Shown: positions 42,195 through 52,109, counted from the first letter of the stretch. The stretch: DNA of 64,000 nucleotides from Roseburia_C sp900315735 (GCA_052118425.1 JBQKHF010000015.1), one strand, 5' to 3'. Notes: generated by a model not told the origin, from the sequence alone. Made by a program: numbers and translations.

Positions 42195-43448
42195 ATGGCA
42201 GGAAGAAATAGCGAGGACAAAATCAGATGTTCCTTTTGCGGAAAATCACAGGATCAGGTGCGCAAGCTGATTGCAGGACCAAACGGTGCTTATATCTGTG
42301 ATGAATGCGTGGATATCTGTGCAGAAATCATAGAGGAGGAATTCGAAGATGAGGAGACTTCCGGAAAAGGAAAGGAAGATTTAGAAGAAATCAACCTGAT
42401 TAAACCGGAAGAAATGAAGAAATTCTTAGATGAATATGTAATCGGTCAGGACGAAGCAAAGAAAGTCCTTTCCGTGGCAGTATATAATCACTATAAGAGA
42501 ATTACTTCTGATGTAGATATGAATGATGTGGAATTGCAGAAGAGTAACATTCTGATGTTAGGACCGACCGGTTCCGGTAAGACACTTCTGGCACAGACAC
42601 TGGCAAGAGTCTTAAATGTACCGTTTGCCATTGCAGATGCCACCACATTAACTGAGGCAGGATATGTCGGTGAAGATGTAGAGAATATCCTTCTGAAACT
42701 GATTCAGGCAGCAGATTACAATATTGAGCGTGCTCAGTGTGGAATCATTTACATCGATGAGATTGATAAGATTACCAAGAAATCCGAAAATGTATCCATC
42801 ACCAGAGATGTATCCGGTGAAGGTGTACAGCAGGCATTGTTAAAAATCTTAGAGGGAACCATGGCTTCTGTTCCGCCACAGGGTGGAAGAAAGCATCCAC
42901 AGCAGGAGTTAATCCAGATTGATACCACCAATATTTTATTTATCTGCGGTGGAGCATTTGATGGATTAGAGAAGATTATCGAGCAGCGTATGGATCAGAA
43001 ATCCATCGGTTTTAATGCAGATATTGCAGACCGTACCGAGCGTAATTTAAGCGAAGTCTTAAAACAGGTTCTTCCGGGAGACTTTATCAAATTCGGTCTG
43101 ATTCCGGAGTTTATCGGACGTGTTCCGGTAAATGTATCCTTAGAGCAGTTGGATAAGGAAGCATTAATCCGTATCTTAAAGGAGCCGAAGAATTCCCTGA
43201 TTAAGCAGTATAAGAAACTGTTTGAAATCGACGGCGTAGAGCTGGAATTCGAAGATGATGCAGTAGAAGCAATTGCAGAGAAATCTTTAGCCCGTAAGAC
43301 CGGTGCCCGTGGACTTCGTGCAATCATGGAAGATACCATGATGGATTTGATGTATCAGATTCCTTCCGATGAGAGCATTGTAAAATGCACCATTACCAAA
43401 GAAACTGTAGAAGACAAGAAAGCGAAGATAGAATATCATAACGCATAA
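42195..43448 (+). CDS. clpX: ATP-dependent Clp protease ATP-binding subunit ClpX
   Basis: A 417-aa AAA+ unfoldase. The N-terminal zinc domain has CSFC (12-15) and CDEC (34-37). Walker A is GPTGSGKT, the pore loop contains GYVG, Walker B is IIYIDEIDK, and the ClpP-docking IGF loop is present (KSIGFNAD). It recognises tagged substrates and feeds them to ClpP. GAGGTGG precedes the ATG. Confidence 0.98.
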   Translation: MAGRNSEDKIRCSFCGKSQDQVRKLIAGPNGAYICDECVDICAEIIEEEFEDEETSGKGKEDLEEINLIKPEEMKKFLDEYVIGQDEAKKVLSVAVYNHYKRITSDVDMNDVELQKSNILMLGPTGSGKTLLAQTLARVLNVPFAIADATTLTEAGYVGEDVENILLKLIQAADYNIERAQCGIIYIDEIDKITKKSENVSITRDVSGEGVQQALLKILEGTMASVPPQGGRKHPQQELIQIDTTNILFICGGAFDGLEKIIEQRMDQKSIGFNADIADRTERNLSEVLKQVLPGDFIKFGLIPEFIGRVPVNVSLEQLDKEALIRILKEPKNSLIKQYKKLFEIDGVELEFEDDAVEAIAEKSLARKTGARGLRAIMEDTMMDLMYQIPSDESIVKCTITKETVEDKKAKIEYHNA

Positions 43449-43462
43449 ATGAGGAGAAAAAG

Positions 43463-45790
43463 ATGAGCAGGACAGTAATTCATTTACCGGCAGTAGCACT
43501 TCGTGGAATGACCATTCTGCCGGGAATGGTGGCTCATTTTGATATTAGCAGGGAACGTTCCATTCATGCCGTAGAAGAGGCAATGGTTGGAAACCAGAAA
43601 ATATTTCTGATTACACAGCAGGATGCTTCCGTAGAGGAGCCGACCCAGGATGATTTATATCAGATTGGTGTCATTGCTGAAGTAAAACAGGTAATAAAGA
43701 TGCCAAATGAAATCGTGCGTGTTTTGGTAGAAGGATTGGAAAGAGGCGAGTTAGCCTCTTTTCTGTCACAGGAGAAGTATCTGATGGCAGAAGTTATCCT
43801 TTTTGATGAAAAAACGGCAGAGGAGGAAGATCTGATGCCGGAAGCGAAGGAAGCAATGCTTCGCTGCATCAAAGAAACCGTACTGAAATATCAAAAAGCC
43901 AATGGACATATGAGTAAAGAATTCTTACGTCAGGTAGAAGAACAGCAGGACGTGGGAACTCTGATGCAGCAGGTTGCATACAATCTGCCGCTTTATTATA
44001 CCCAGAAACAGAAAATCTTAGAGGCAGTAGACCTCACTTCCCAGTATGAGACTTTAATGGCAATTTTACTGAATGAAGTAGAAGTCATTTCCTTGAAAAA
44101 TGAGTTTCAGGCGAAGGTAAAAGAACGCGTAGATAAGAATCAGAAGGAATATTTACTGCGGGAACAGATGAAGCTGATTCGGGAAGAATTAGGTGAGGAT
44201 AATACACAGTCCGATGCGGAACACTTTTTAGAGGAAGTGAAGAAGCTGAAAGCGGATAAGACGGTCAAAGAGCGAATTAAAAAAGAGATTGAGCGTTTTA
44301 AAAATATCGCTTCCAGTTCTTCTGAAAGTGCAGTCAGCCGGGGCTATATTGAGACATTGCTGGAACTGCCATGGAATAAGGCTTCTAAGGACAATAAAGA
44401 TTTAGCCAATGCGGAAAAAATCTTAGACGAAGACCACTACGGACTGGAAAAGGTAAAAGAGCGTATGCTGGAATTCTTAGCAGTCCGAAATCTGACCAAT
44501 AAGGGAGAAAGCCCGATTATCTGTCTGGTGGGACCACCGGGAACCGGTAAGACCAGCATTGCCCGTTCTGTGGCAAAGGCTTTAAATAAAAAGTATGTCA
44601 GAATCTGTCTCGGCGGAGTCCGGGATGAAGCAGAGATTCGCGGACACAGAAAGACCTATGTGGGGGCAATGCCGGGCAGAATTATCAACGGTTTAAAGAG
44701 TGCCGGAGTAAAGAATCCGCTGATGCTTTTAGATGAGATTGACAAGGTAAGCAGTGATTATAAAGGAGATACATCTTCTGCGCTGCTGGAAGTATTGGAC
44801 AATGAGCAGAACAGTCATTTCAGGGACCACTATGTGGAGCTTCCGGTAGATTTGGCCGAAGTATTATTTATTGCGACAGCCAATTCCGTACAGACAATAC
44901 CAAGACCTCTTTTAGACCGTATGGAGCTGATTGAGGTAAGCAGTTATACGGAAAATGAAAAGGCACACATTGCAAAAGAGCATCTTATAGCAAAGCAGAT
45001 TGAGAAGAATGGCTTAAAGGAATCCGAGCTTACATTTCAAAATGGTGCCATTGAGCAGCTGATTCGCGGCTATACAAGAGAAGCCGGTGTGCGTAATTTA
45101 GAGCGTAAAATCGGTGAGATCTGCAGAAAAGCCGCAAGAGAGATATACGAAGGTAAGAAAAAGAAAGTTACTATAAGTACAAGAAATTTAGAGCTTTATC
45201 TTGGCAAAGAGAAATATACCTTTGATAAGAAGAATGAGAAGGACGAGGTCGGTATTGTCCGGGGACTGGCATGGACCAGTGTCGGTGGTGATACGTTAGA
45301 AATCGAAGTAAATGTAATGCCGGGAAAAGGTGAATTTAAACTGACAGGACAGCTTGGCGATGTCATGAAAGAGTCTGCACAGGCTGGAATCAGTTATATC
45401 CGTTCTGTCAGTGAGCAGTATCAGATACCGGACGATTTCTTTACCAGACATGATATACATATCCACATTCCGGAAGGAGCCGTACCAAAGGATGGACCAT
45501 CTGCCGGTGTTACCATGGCAACCGCAATGCTTTCTGCCATTACCGGGAAAAAGGTGCGTGCTGATGTTGCCATGACAGGAGAGATTACCCTCCGCGGCAG
45601 AGTGCTTCCGATTGGTGGATTAAAAGAGAAAACATTAGCAGCGAAAAATGCCGGTATCCGGACAGTCTGTGTGCCGGGAAAAAATGAAAAAGATATCGAG
45701 GAACTCTCAGCAGAGATTAAAAAGGATTTAGAAATTGTCTATGCAGATACCATCGAAGATATCTTAAAGGTTGCTTTTGTAAAAGAGTAG
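43463..45790 (+). CDS. lon: ATP-dependent protease Lon
   Basis: A 775-aa LonA protease: N-terminal substrate-recognition domain (1-~200), coiled coil, AAA+ module (Walker A GPPGTGKTS, Walker B LLDEIDK) and C-terminal peptidase with the catalytic Ser in KDGPSAGVT and Lys in GGLKEKTLAAKNAG. No membrane segment, so it is not the LonB form. It degrades damaged and regulatory proteins. It starts 14 bases after clpX with GAGGAGAAAAAG. Confidence 0.97.
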   Translation: MSRTVIHLPAVALRGMTILPGMVAHFDISRERSIHAVEEAMVGNQKIFLITQQDASVEEPTQDDLYQIGVIAEVKQVIKMPNEIVRVLVEGLERGELASFLSQEKYLMAEVILFDEKTAEEEDLMPEAKEAMLRCIKETVLKYQKANGHMSKEFLRQVEEQQDVGTLMQQVAYNLPLYYTQKQKILEAVDLTSQYETLMAILLNEVEVISLKNEFQAKVKERVDKNQKEYLLREQMKLIREELGEDNTQSDAEHFLEEVKKLKADKTVKERIKKEIERFKNIASSSSESAVSRGYIETLLELPWNKASKDNKDLANAEKILDEDHYGLEKVKERMLEFLAVRNLTNKGESPIICLVGPPGTGKTSIARSVAKALNKKYVRICLGGVRDEAEIRGHRKTYVGAMPGRIINGLKSAGVKNPLMLLDEIDKVSSDYKGDTSSALLEVLDNEQNSHFRDHYVELPVDLAEVLFIATANSVQTIPRPLLDRMELIEVSSYTENEKAHIAKEHLIAKQIEKNGLKESELTFQNGAIEQLIRGYTREAGVRNLERKIGEICRKAAREIYEGKKKKVTISTRNLELYLGKEKYTFDKKNEKDEVGIVRGLAWTSVGGDTLEIEVNVMPGKGEFKLTGQLGDVMKESAQAGISYIRSVSEQYQIPDDFFTRHDIHIHIPEGAVPKDGPSAGVTMATAMLSAITGKKVRADVAMTGEITLRGRVLPIGGLKEKTLAAKNAGIRTVCVPGKNEKDIEELSAEIKKDLEIVYADTIEDILKVAFVKE

Positions 45791-45804
45791 TAAAGGAGCA
45801 GAAA

Positions 45805-46398
45805 ATGGTTATAAAAGAAGTAAACTTGGAAACGGTGTGTGGTGTTACCAGTAAGCTTCCGGAGAATACATTGCCGGAGGTGGCATTTGCAGGAAAATCC
45901 AATGTTGGAAAGTCATCATTAATTAATGCACTGATGAACCGGAAATCCCTTGCAAGAACCTCTGCACAGCCGGGAAAGACACAGACCATTAATTTCTATA
46001 ATATCAATGATGCCATGTATCTGGTGGATTTGCCGGGATATGGTTATGCGAAAGTAGCAGAGAGTGAGAAAGCAAAATGGGGTAAAATGATTGAAAATTA
46101 TCTGCATACCTCAAAGCAACTGCGCCGGGTATTCTTATTAATTGATATCAGGCATGACCCGTCTGCCAATGATAAACTGATGTATGACTGGATTATCCAT
46201 CAGGGCTTTGATCCGGTTATTGTGGCAACCAAGCTGGACAAGTTGAAGAGAAGCCAGGTGCCAAAATGTATCAAGGCAGTAAAAGAAGGTCTGAAAGTAA
46301 AACCGGGAACGGTAATTGTTCCGTTTTCTGCAGTAACCAAGCAGGGCAGGGAAGAAATCTGGCAGATTATGGATGAGGCTGTTGGCTATGAAGAATAA
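45805..46398 (+). CDS. engB: ribosome biogenesis GTPase EngB/YsxC
   Basis: A 197-aa GTPase. G1 is AGKSNVGKSSLINAL, G3 DLPGYGYAK, G4 TKLDK and G5 FSAVTKQG. Needed for 50S subunit assembly in Firmicutes. It follows lon by 14 bases with AAAGGAGCAGAAA. Its end overlaps the metal-binding protein gene by 11 bases. Confidence 0.96.
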   Translation: MVIKEVNLETVCGVTSKLPENTLPEVAFAGKSNVGKSSLINALMNRKSLARTSAQPGKTQTINFYNINDAMYLVDLPGYGYAKVAESEKAKWGKMIENYLHTSKQLRRVFLLIDIRHDPSANDKLMYDWIIHQGFDPVIVATKLDKLKRSQVPKCIKAVKEGLKVKPGTVIVPFSAVTKQGREEIWQIMDEAVGYEE

Positions 46399-47392
46399 AT
46401 ATGTATTTGTAACGGTTCTTCTGCTGGTACTTTTATTGACTGGTGCAGGACTGACACAATTATATGTAAAAGAAGAGACAAAACAGCAGGATAGTGAACT
46501 TACGGTAGTGACATCCTTTTATCCGATGTATATTGCAGCAATGAATGTCATCGGAGACACTCCGGGTGTGGATTTGCAGAATCTCAGTGAGCCGCAGACC
46601 GGCTGCCTTCACGATTACCAGCTGACTCCGGCAGACATGAAGCTCCTTTCCGGTGCAGATGTGTTTATTGTAAATGGCGGCGGAATCGAATCTTTTTTAT
46701 CGGATGTGGCAGCAGATTATAAGAATCTTTCCATTGTAAATGCCTGCGAGGGACTTAATCTTTTGTCCGAAGAGGAGGAAGGAGAGGAACATGCTCACGG
46801 AGATGCCCATGAAGATGCAGCAGAGGAGCATATCCACGGAGATGCCGAGGATACTCATGAAGATGGACACAATCACGGGGATGTGAATGCCCATGCATGG
46901 ATGAGCATTGCGTTATATAAACAGCAGGTGGAAAATATTTTAGAAGGTCTTTGCAGGATAGATCCGAAGCATCAGGATGCCTATGAAAGCAATGTAAAGG
47001 AGTATCTGGCAAAGCTTGAGGATTTAGAGAGAGAGCAGCAGTCCTTAAAGGAAGAATTAGCAGGAAAGCATATTGTTATTTTCCATGAAGCCTATGCCTA
47101 TGTGGCAGAGGACTACGATATGGAGATTTCCTATACCATGGATTTGGATGAGGAGCGTCAGGTCAGTGCCGGTGAAGTGGCAGATGTGATGGGAGCCATT
47201 GAAAAGAATGATATATCAGTGGTGCTGGCAGAAGAACTCTATGGCAAAGATATGGGAGATACGGTAGAACGGGAGACCGATGCGAAAGTATGTTATCTTG
47301 ATACCTTAACCCGCGGGGCGTATGAAAAGGACAGCTATCTTGATGCAATGAGACATAATATAGAACTGCTGAAGGAGGCTTTTGCAGAATGA
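46388..47392 (+). CDS. znuA: zinc/manganese ABC transporter substrate-binding protein (ZnuA-like)
   Basis: A 334-aa cluster A-I metal-binding protein. An N-terminal hydrophobic segment (5-22) is followed by FYPMYIAAMNVIG and the metal-site loop CLHDYQLTPADM (His). A His/Asp/Glu-rich loop (about 137-170, with HAHGDAHED and DGHNHGD) is typical of zinc-binding members. FHEAYAY supplies the third metal ligand. Unlike most such proteins, no cysteine lipobox is visible, so the leader may be a membrane anchor. ATG 46388 fits a GAGG site; another in-frame ATG lies 15 bases upstream. Confidence 0.9.
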   Translation: MKNKYVFVTVLLLVLLLTGAGLTQLYVKEETKQQDSELTVVTSFYPMYIAAMNVIGDTPGVDLQNLSEPQTGCLHDYQLTPADMKLLSGADVFIVNGGGIESFLSDVAADYKNLSIVNACEGLNLLSEEEEGEEHAHGDAHEDAAEEHIHGDAEDTHEDGHNHGDVNAHAWMSIALYKQQVENILEGLCRIDPKHQDAYESNVKEYLAKLEDLEREQQSLKEELAGKHIVIFHEAYAYVAEDYDMEISYTMDLDEERQVSAGEVADVMGAIEKNDISVVLAEELYGKDMGDTVERETDAKVCYLDTLTRGAYEKDSYLDAMRHNIELLKEAFAE

Positions 47393-48135
47393 GAAAAATA
47401 GTAAAACCATGTGGACTGCATTGTATCCGGATCAACCATCTGGGTGTTACTATTGGAGAACAGCAGATATTGTCAGATGTGAATCTGCATATTCATTGTG
47501 GAACACTGACGGTACTGATTGGTCGGAACGGAGCAGGAAAATCAACTTTAATCCGGGCAATTTTAAATGACATTCCACACACAGGAAGCATTGAATTTAA
47601 GGACGGGGAGAATGGTCATATCCAGAAACTTAAGATTGGCTATGTACCGCAGAATCTGAATATCGAGAAATCCACTCCGGTGAGTGTCTATGATATGATT
47701 GCAAGCTATCAGTCCAACCGTCCGGTATTTTTATATAAGAGTAAGAAGTTATATCAGGAAATCAAAGAAGGCTTAAAAATGTTTGAAGCGGAGCATTTGA
47801 TTGATAAACAGGTATGCAATCTTTCCGGTGGAGAATTACAGCGTGTACTTCTTTCCATGGCAGTGATGGATGAACCGAATCTGCTGCTTTTAGATGAGCC
47901 GGTGTCCGGTATCGACCAGAACGGAATGGAATTATTTTACCGGAATATTGAATATCTGAAAGAAAATTTTGATCTGGCAGTATTATTGATTTCCCATGAC
48001 CTTGATTATGTAAGAAAATATGCAGACCATGTGGTCCTCATAGATGGCAAAGTGCTGACTCAGGGAACACCAAAGGAAGTCTATGCCAGTGATGCCTTCA
48101 AACAGGTCTTTACAGATATGGAGGTGCGGGGATGA
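47389..48135 (+). CDS. znuC: metal ABC transporter ATP-binding protein (ZnuC-like)
   Basis: A 248-aa ATPase: Walker A GRNGAGKST, Q-loop IGYVPQNL, signature LSGGELQR, Walker B LLLLDEPVSGID, switch ISHDLDYV. Its ATG overlaps the znuA stop by four bases. An N-terminal CGLHC pair is unusual and could bind metal. Confidence 0.92.
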   Translation: MRKIVKPCGLHCIRINHLGVTIGEQQILSDVNLHIHCGTLTVLIGRNGAGKSTLIRAILNDIPHTGSIEFKDGENGHIQKLKIGYVPQNLNIEKSTPVSVYDMIASYQSNRPVFLYKSKKLYQEIKEGLKMFEAEHLIDKQVCNLSGGELQRVLLSMAVMDEPNLLLLDEPVSGIDQNGMELFYRNIEYLKENFDLAVLLISHDLDYVRKYADHVVLIDGKVLTQGTPKEVYASDAFKQVFTDMEVRG

Positions 48136-48950
48136 TAGAATTTTTTACTGCATGGTGGTCTTATGGATTTATGCGGAATGCATTTATCGCAATCCTGATT
48201 ATCACGCCATTGTTTGGAATCCTTGGAACCATGATTGTAAATAACAAGATGGCATTTTTCTCGGATGCATTAGGTCACTCCGCATTGACGGGAATTGCCC
48301 TCGGTGTCGTGATGGGCGTTGCGGATACGACCTTATCCATGATTGTTTTTGCCGTGATTTTTGCATTGTTATTAAACTATATCAGCAGTAAGGCATCGGC
48401 ATCCAGAGATACGATTATCTCCGTCTTTTCTTCCGCAAGTATTGCGGTAGGACTGGCTATTTTATCAAAGGGCGGCAATTTCAGCAAATATTCCAGCCTT
48501 TTGGTAGGCGATGTTTTAAGCATTTCCAAAAAGGAAATTATTTATCTGATTCTGATTTTTGCAGCAACCCTGATTTTCTGGGGCGTGGCATTTAATAAAT
48601 TAAATGCGGTAAGTCTGCACCGGGCATTGGCAAAGAGCCGTGGAATCCGGGTAAAACTGATTGAAAATATTTTTGCAATTTTTATTGCATTAATCGTTAT
48701 GCTTTCGATTAAATGGATTGGAATTTTAATCATCAATGCACTGCTGATTCTTCCGGCAGCAGCAAGCCGGAATATTTCGGTGAATATGCGGGAATATCAT
48801 TTGTTTTCCGTTATCTTTTCCCTGTTTTCGGGATTGCTTGGACTGATGATTTCCTATTTTACCAATGTTGCAACCGGTCCGATGATTGTGATTATCGCAG
48901 CCATCATTTATTTTGCAACTTATGTATACGGAAGGAGAAATGCACGATGA
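48132..48950 (+). CDS. znuB: metal ABC transporter permease (ZnuB-like)
   Basis: A 272-aa protein of the ABC-3 family with about eight TM helices. FFSDALGHSALTGIALG and the LILPAAASRNIS loop are diagnostic. It overlaps znuC by four bases and completes the zinc/manganese importer. No zur gene or clear Zur box was found nearby. Confidence 0.93.
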   Translation: MIEFFTAWWSYGFMRNAFIAILIITPLFGILGTMIVNNKMAFFSDALGHSALTGIALGVVMGVADTTLSMIVFAVIFALLLNYISSKASASRDTIISVFSSASIAVGLAILSKGGNFSKYSSLLVGDVLSISKKEIIYLILIFAATLIFWGVAFNKLNAVSLHRALAKSRGIRVKLIENIFAIFIALIVMLSIKWIGILIINALLILPAAASRNISVNMREYHLFSVIFSLFSGLLGLMISYFTNVATGPMIVIIAAIIYFATYVYGRRNAR

Positions 48951-49777
48951 GAACCACGAAAAAAGGAAAAAAATGCGTACTTTTACTTACCTTTCTTCTG
49001 GCAGGAAGCCTGCTTCTTTCCGGTTGTAAGAAAGAAGACGAGACAGTAGAAGATACCCAGCAGCCGGAGATTGGCGGGGAAGAGTCCGTAGATATGCAGT
49101 ATGTGGATGAAGAAGACACCCAGTCACCGTTTTATTTCTCGTTAGAGCAGCAGAGTATCCTGCCGTTGTTAGATGTTGTGATGGAATATCAGAATGGCAG
49201 CGTGACGCTGGCATATCCGGCAGATTCCGCAGAAAGTTATTGGAATTATCTGGTGACAGCACTGATAAAATACAGCTATCTTCGGGAAGCAGATGGAAGT
49301 ATAACAAGAAATGAAGACGGAACGCTTACGGTTAAGAAATATGTGGTAGAGGAATTTGCACAGGCGATGTTTGCTGCAGATTCTTCTGTGCCGGAAATAC
49401 CGGCAAGTCTTTCAGATACTGCAATCCGCTATGAGAATGAAAGTAAGAGTTATATCATAGACAAAGGCGCATTTCAGCTGCCTTATGGTGAGAATACGAC
49501 GGTACAGGCGCAGCTTGATGACTGGATTGCCCAGGATGACGGAAGTTATCTTGTAACCGCATCCCTCTTAACCTATAGCGATGCAGAGGGAAGCAGAAAC
49601 ACAACCTTCCGGTTTATATTGAACGAAAATGGATATAAGGATGAACTCCCGGATCCATTATTCTATTATGCAATCTCAAGTGTCAGTCCGATGGACGGTT
49701 CTTTTTCGGATCCGACTCAGGAGACGGAAGAAAACTCCCTCGGACAAGAGCCTTCGACCCAAACCGCTTCCGAATAG
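48947..49777 (+). CDS. lipoprotein of unknown function linked to the metal importer
   Basis: A 276-aa lipoprotein: LLLSGCKK lipobox (Cys27), an acidic linker and a folded part with WNYLVTALIKYSYLREADGS and paired beta segments. The ATGA overlap with znuB and GGAAGGAG ribosome binding site indicate that it is the last gene of the operon. No family is recognised; a sensor or accessory metal-binding role would be guesswork. Its last 95 bases overlap the 3' end of dinB on the other strand, so its C-terminus (DPTQETEENSLGQEP) is encoded opposite the polymerase tail. Confidence 0.78.
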   Translation: MRTTKKGKKCVLLLTFLLAGSLLLSGCKKEDETVEDTQQPEIGGEESVDMQYVDEEDTQSPFYFSLEQQSILPLLDVVMEYQNGSVTLAYPADSAESYWNYLVTALIKYSYLREADGSITRNEDGTLTVKKYVVEEFAQAMFAADSSVPEIPASLSDTAIRYENESKSYIIDKGAFQLPYGENTTVQAQLDDWIAQDDGSYLVTASLLTYSDAEGSRNTTFRFILNENGYKDELPDPLFYYAISSVSPMDGSFSDPTQETEENSLGQEPSTQTASE

Positions 49778-51077
49778 AATCAATCGCTGCATCCAGTTGC
49801 TTTTGCTTATTGGCAGAAGGCATCTGGGTGTAGCTTTTTTTATTGCTATCCTGGAGCGGGCTGCCGGAGGAAGATTTCGCAGAAGAAATTTTCCCAGAGG
49901 AAACTTTCTCAGAGGGAAGTCTCCCGGAAGTTGGGGCGCTGCCAGAAAGTCTAGCGGAGGAGACTTTGCCGGAAGCCGGAGCATCGGTTGCATAATCAAA
50001 AATAGAAAGCTGCACCGGCGCATCCTCAGGCAGCAGGCGGCTGGTACGGATGCCAAGAAGCCGGACAGGTTCGTTATTCCAGAGCTGCTGGAAAAGAGAA
50101 ACAGCAGTTTTATAAATGGCATCTGTAGTATTGGTTGCAGAGAGGAGACTGCACTGGTGGGAAGTATTGGTAAAATCATGGTAGCGGATTTCTACCGTGA
50201 TGCTCTGGGCTAACATTTTTTCTTTCCGAAGACGCATAGATACGGATTCTGCAAGAGAGAGCAGAACCTTTTTTGCATCGTCTAAGGTACGGACGTCCTC
50301 TTTTAAAGTGGTGGAATTACCGATACCTTTGGCTTCTCTTTTGGTAGAATGCACATGGTCATCGCCGATTCCGTTGGCATATTCCCACATCAGTGTGCCA
50401 TGGCTTTTGAATTCCTGACGGAGATAATCCGGGTCAGTGGCAGCAAGTTCTCCGATGGTACGGATGCCGAGGGCTTTCAGCCGGGTGGCACTGGAATGTC
50501 CGACCATGTAGAGATCATCCACTGGAAGCGGCCACATTTTGGTGGCAATTTCATCCGGAAAAAGAGTATGAATCCGGTCAGGCTTGGTAAAATCACTTGC
50601 CATCTTTGCCAGAAGCTTATTGGGAGCAATTCCAATATTAACCGTAAAACCAAATCGTGATTTAATATCTGCGGAAATAATTTTGGCTGCTGCAAGGGGA
50701 GATTCATACCGGTGGGCAATGGGCGTAAAGTCCAGAAAGCATTCATCTACGGAAAGCTGTTCAATATCATCCGTATATGTGTGTAAAAGTTCCATAAGTG
50801 CATGACTTTTCTCGTGGTACATGGCATGATTCGGTGGAACCAGCATAAGGGTAGGACATTTACGCAAAGCGTTGGCAACCGGTTCACCGGTGACAATCTT
50901 ATAGGCTTTGGCTGGCACAGATTTGGCAAGAACCACACCATGTCTTGTGGCAGAGTCACCGCCGATAATTGCCGGTACGGTGCGGATATCCAAAGTCTCG
51001 CCGTGCTCTAAGCGGTCGACAGCACTCCAGCTTAAATAAGCGGAATTGACATCAATATGAAAGATAATCCGGCTCAT
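49683..51077 (-). CDS. dinB: DNA polymerase IV (Y-family)
   Basis: A 464-aa translesion polymerase. The catalytic aspartate lies in FHIDVNSAYLSW at the start and the Asp/Glu pair in LSVDECFLDFTP (about 96-107). A helix-hairpin-helix segment (ALGIRTIGELAATD) and little-finger domain follow. After about residue 365 comes a Ser/Lys/Gly-rich disordered tail with repeated SSGKISSAKSS-like units, then a basic end with QLDAAIDSIRKRFG. AAGGAGGGG lies before ATG 51077; an upstream in-frame ATG at 51101 is rejected. The tail crosses the end of the convergent lipoprotein gene. Confidence 0.9.
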   Translation of the reverse strand: MSRIIFHIDVNSAYLSWSAVDRLEHGETLDIRTVPAIIGGDSATRHGVVLAKSVPAKAYKIVTGEPVANALRKCPTLMLVPPNHAMYHEKSHALMELLHTYTDDIEQLSVDECFLDFTPIAHRYESPLAAAKIISADIKSRFGFTVNIGIAPNKLLAKMASDFTKPDRIHTLFPDEIATKMWPLPVDDLYMVGHSSATRLKALGIRTIGELAATDPDYLRQEFKSHGTLMWEYANGIGDDHVHSTKREAKGIGNSTTLKEDVRTLDDAKKVLLSLAESVSMRLRKEKMLAQSITVEIRYHDFTNTSHQCSLLSATNTTDAIYKTAVSLFQQLWNNEPVRLLGIRTSRLLPEDAPVQLSIFDYATDAPASGKVSSARLSGSAPTSGRLPSEKVSSGKISSAKSSSGSPLQDSNKKSYTQMPSANKQKQLDAAIDSIRKRFGSKALVRGSFLPSPESDPKKNRPSD

Positions 51078-51153
51078 AATGCCCCTCCTTTTCAGTGTCA
51101 TGGAATTGCCAGATGTTTACTGGCTGAATACCTATATTATAAAAGCTTTCCGG

Positions 51154-51182
51154 TTGAAAAGAAAGGGCTTTTAGTGTATAGT
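51154..51182 (+). promoter_or_regulatory. promoter of mecA
   Basis: TTGAAA, a 17-base spacer and TATAGT at 51177-51182, 52 bases upstream of the mecA start. Confidence 0.6.
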
Positions 51183-51233
51183 AAGGATACAAACAGGGGA
51201 AAACGCAGCGAGAATAATGGCAGGTGATTGTTT

Positions 51234-52091
51234 ATGAGATTTAAAAGAATCGATGTAGATACGGTGCGCTGTATTATTTCAGAAGAAGAATTAATGGAAA
51301 ATGGACTGGAAGTAGATGATTTTCTGCAGAATGACGGAAGAACGGAATCATTTCTGCGTAAGATTATTTCCATGGCGGAAGAAGAGGTCGGATACAAAGT
51401 ACAGGGTGGAAATATTACTATTCAGGTGGCAGTACTGCCGGAACATACGCTGGCACTTACTTTTTCCGAGAAGCCGGAGCTTGGTATCAGCAATATGTTG
51501 GAAAATCTGAAATCTGCGGTGGAAAGCCTGGTTAAGAATGCTCCTGATATTGAGAATCTGAAACAGGCGGCAAAGGGACTTGCAAACCAGGATAATACAG
51601 ATGAAGATATTGCAGACAGCAAGGAGCAAAAGTATGCGGCAGCCGGAGCTTTTTCAGAAGAAAATTCTGCAACAGATACTGCAAAAGAAACTTCTGATGA
51701 CGGAAATGTTGCAGGAACACAGCCGGAACAGTCAGATTCCAAGGCAGAAGACAGCACAGAGAAGCAGCAGTCTACCGGTGGGTTTGCCTTAAAAGACCGG
51801 AATTTCTATCAGCTTTGTTTTGCAGATATGGAGCGGGCAATCCGTTATGCCAAGGGCGTTCGTCTGGAGCTGCCGATGAAGAACAGTCTTTATTATCTGA
51901 CCAGAGAGGATGCTTATTATCTTTTGTTTGAGAAGGGAGAGCTTAACGATAAACAGCTTTGCCGTCTGTTAAGTGCTTCTTTGGAATTTGCAGATGATAT
52001 TTATGCGCATGGACCGACCCGGGCTTATATTATGGAGCATGGAAAATGCATTTTGCCGGAGCAGGCGTTAGAACATTTACAGGAAATTTAG
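51234..52091 (+). CDS. mecA: MecA-type adaptor protein (negative regulator of competence family)
   Basis: A 285-aa protein. The N-terminal domain begins MRFKRIDVDTVRCIISEEEL with NGLEVDDFLQNDG, the standard MecA substrate-recognition domain. A long acidic Gln/Ser-rich linker (about 110-185) is followed by a C-terminal ClpC-binding domain (ALKDRNFYQLCFADMERAIRYA, shortened here to NFYQLCFADMERAIRYA, then YLTREDAYYLLF and FADDIYAHG). It delivers substrates such as ComK or other regulators to ClpCP. ATG 51234 follows AGGTGA. A TTG 6 bases upstream is possible but less likely. Confidence 0.88.
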   Translation: MRFKRIDVDTVRCIISEEELMENGLEVDDFLQNDGRTESFLRKIISMAEEEVGYKVQGGNITIQVAVLPEHTLALTFSEKPELGISNMLENLKSAVESLVKNAPDIENLKQAAKGLANQDNTDEDIADSKEQKYAAAGAFSEENSATDTAKETSDDGNVAGTQPEQSDSKAEDSTEKQQSTGGFALKDRNFYQLCFADMERAIRYAKGVRLELPMKNSLYYLTREDAYYLLFEKGELNDKQLCRLLSASLEFADDIYAHGPTRAYIMEHGKCILPEQALEHLQEI

Positions 52092-52109
52092 ACAGACAGA
52101 GGAATTGGA

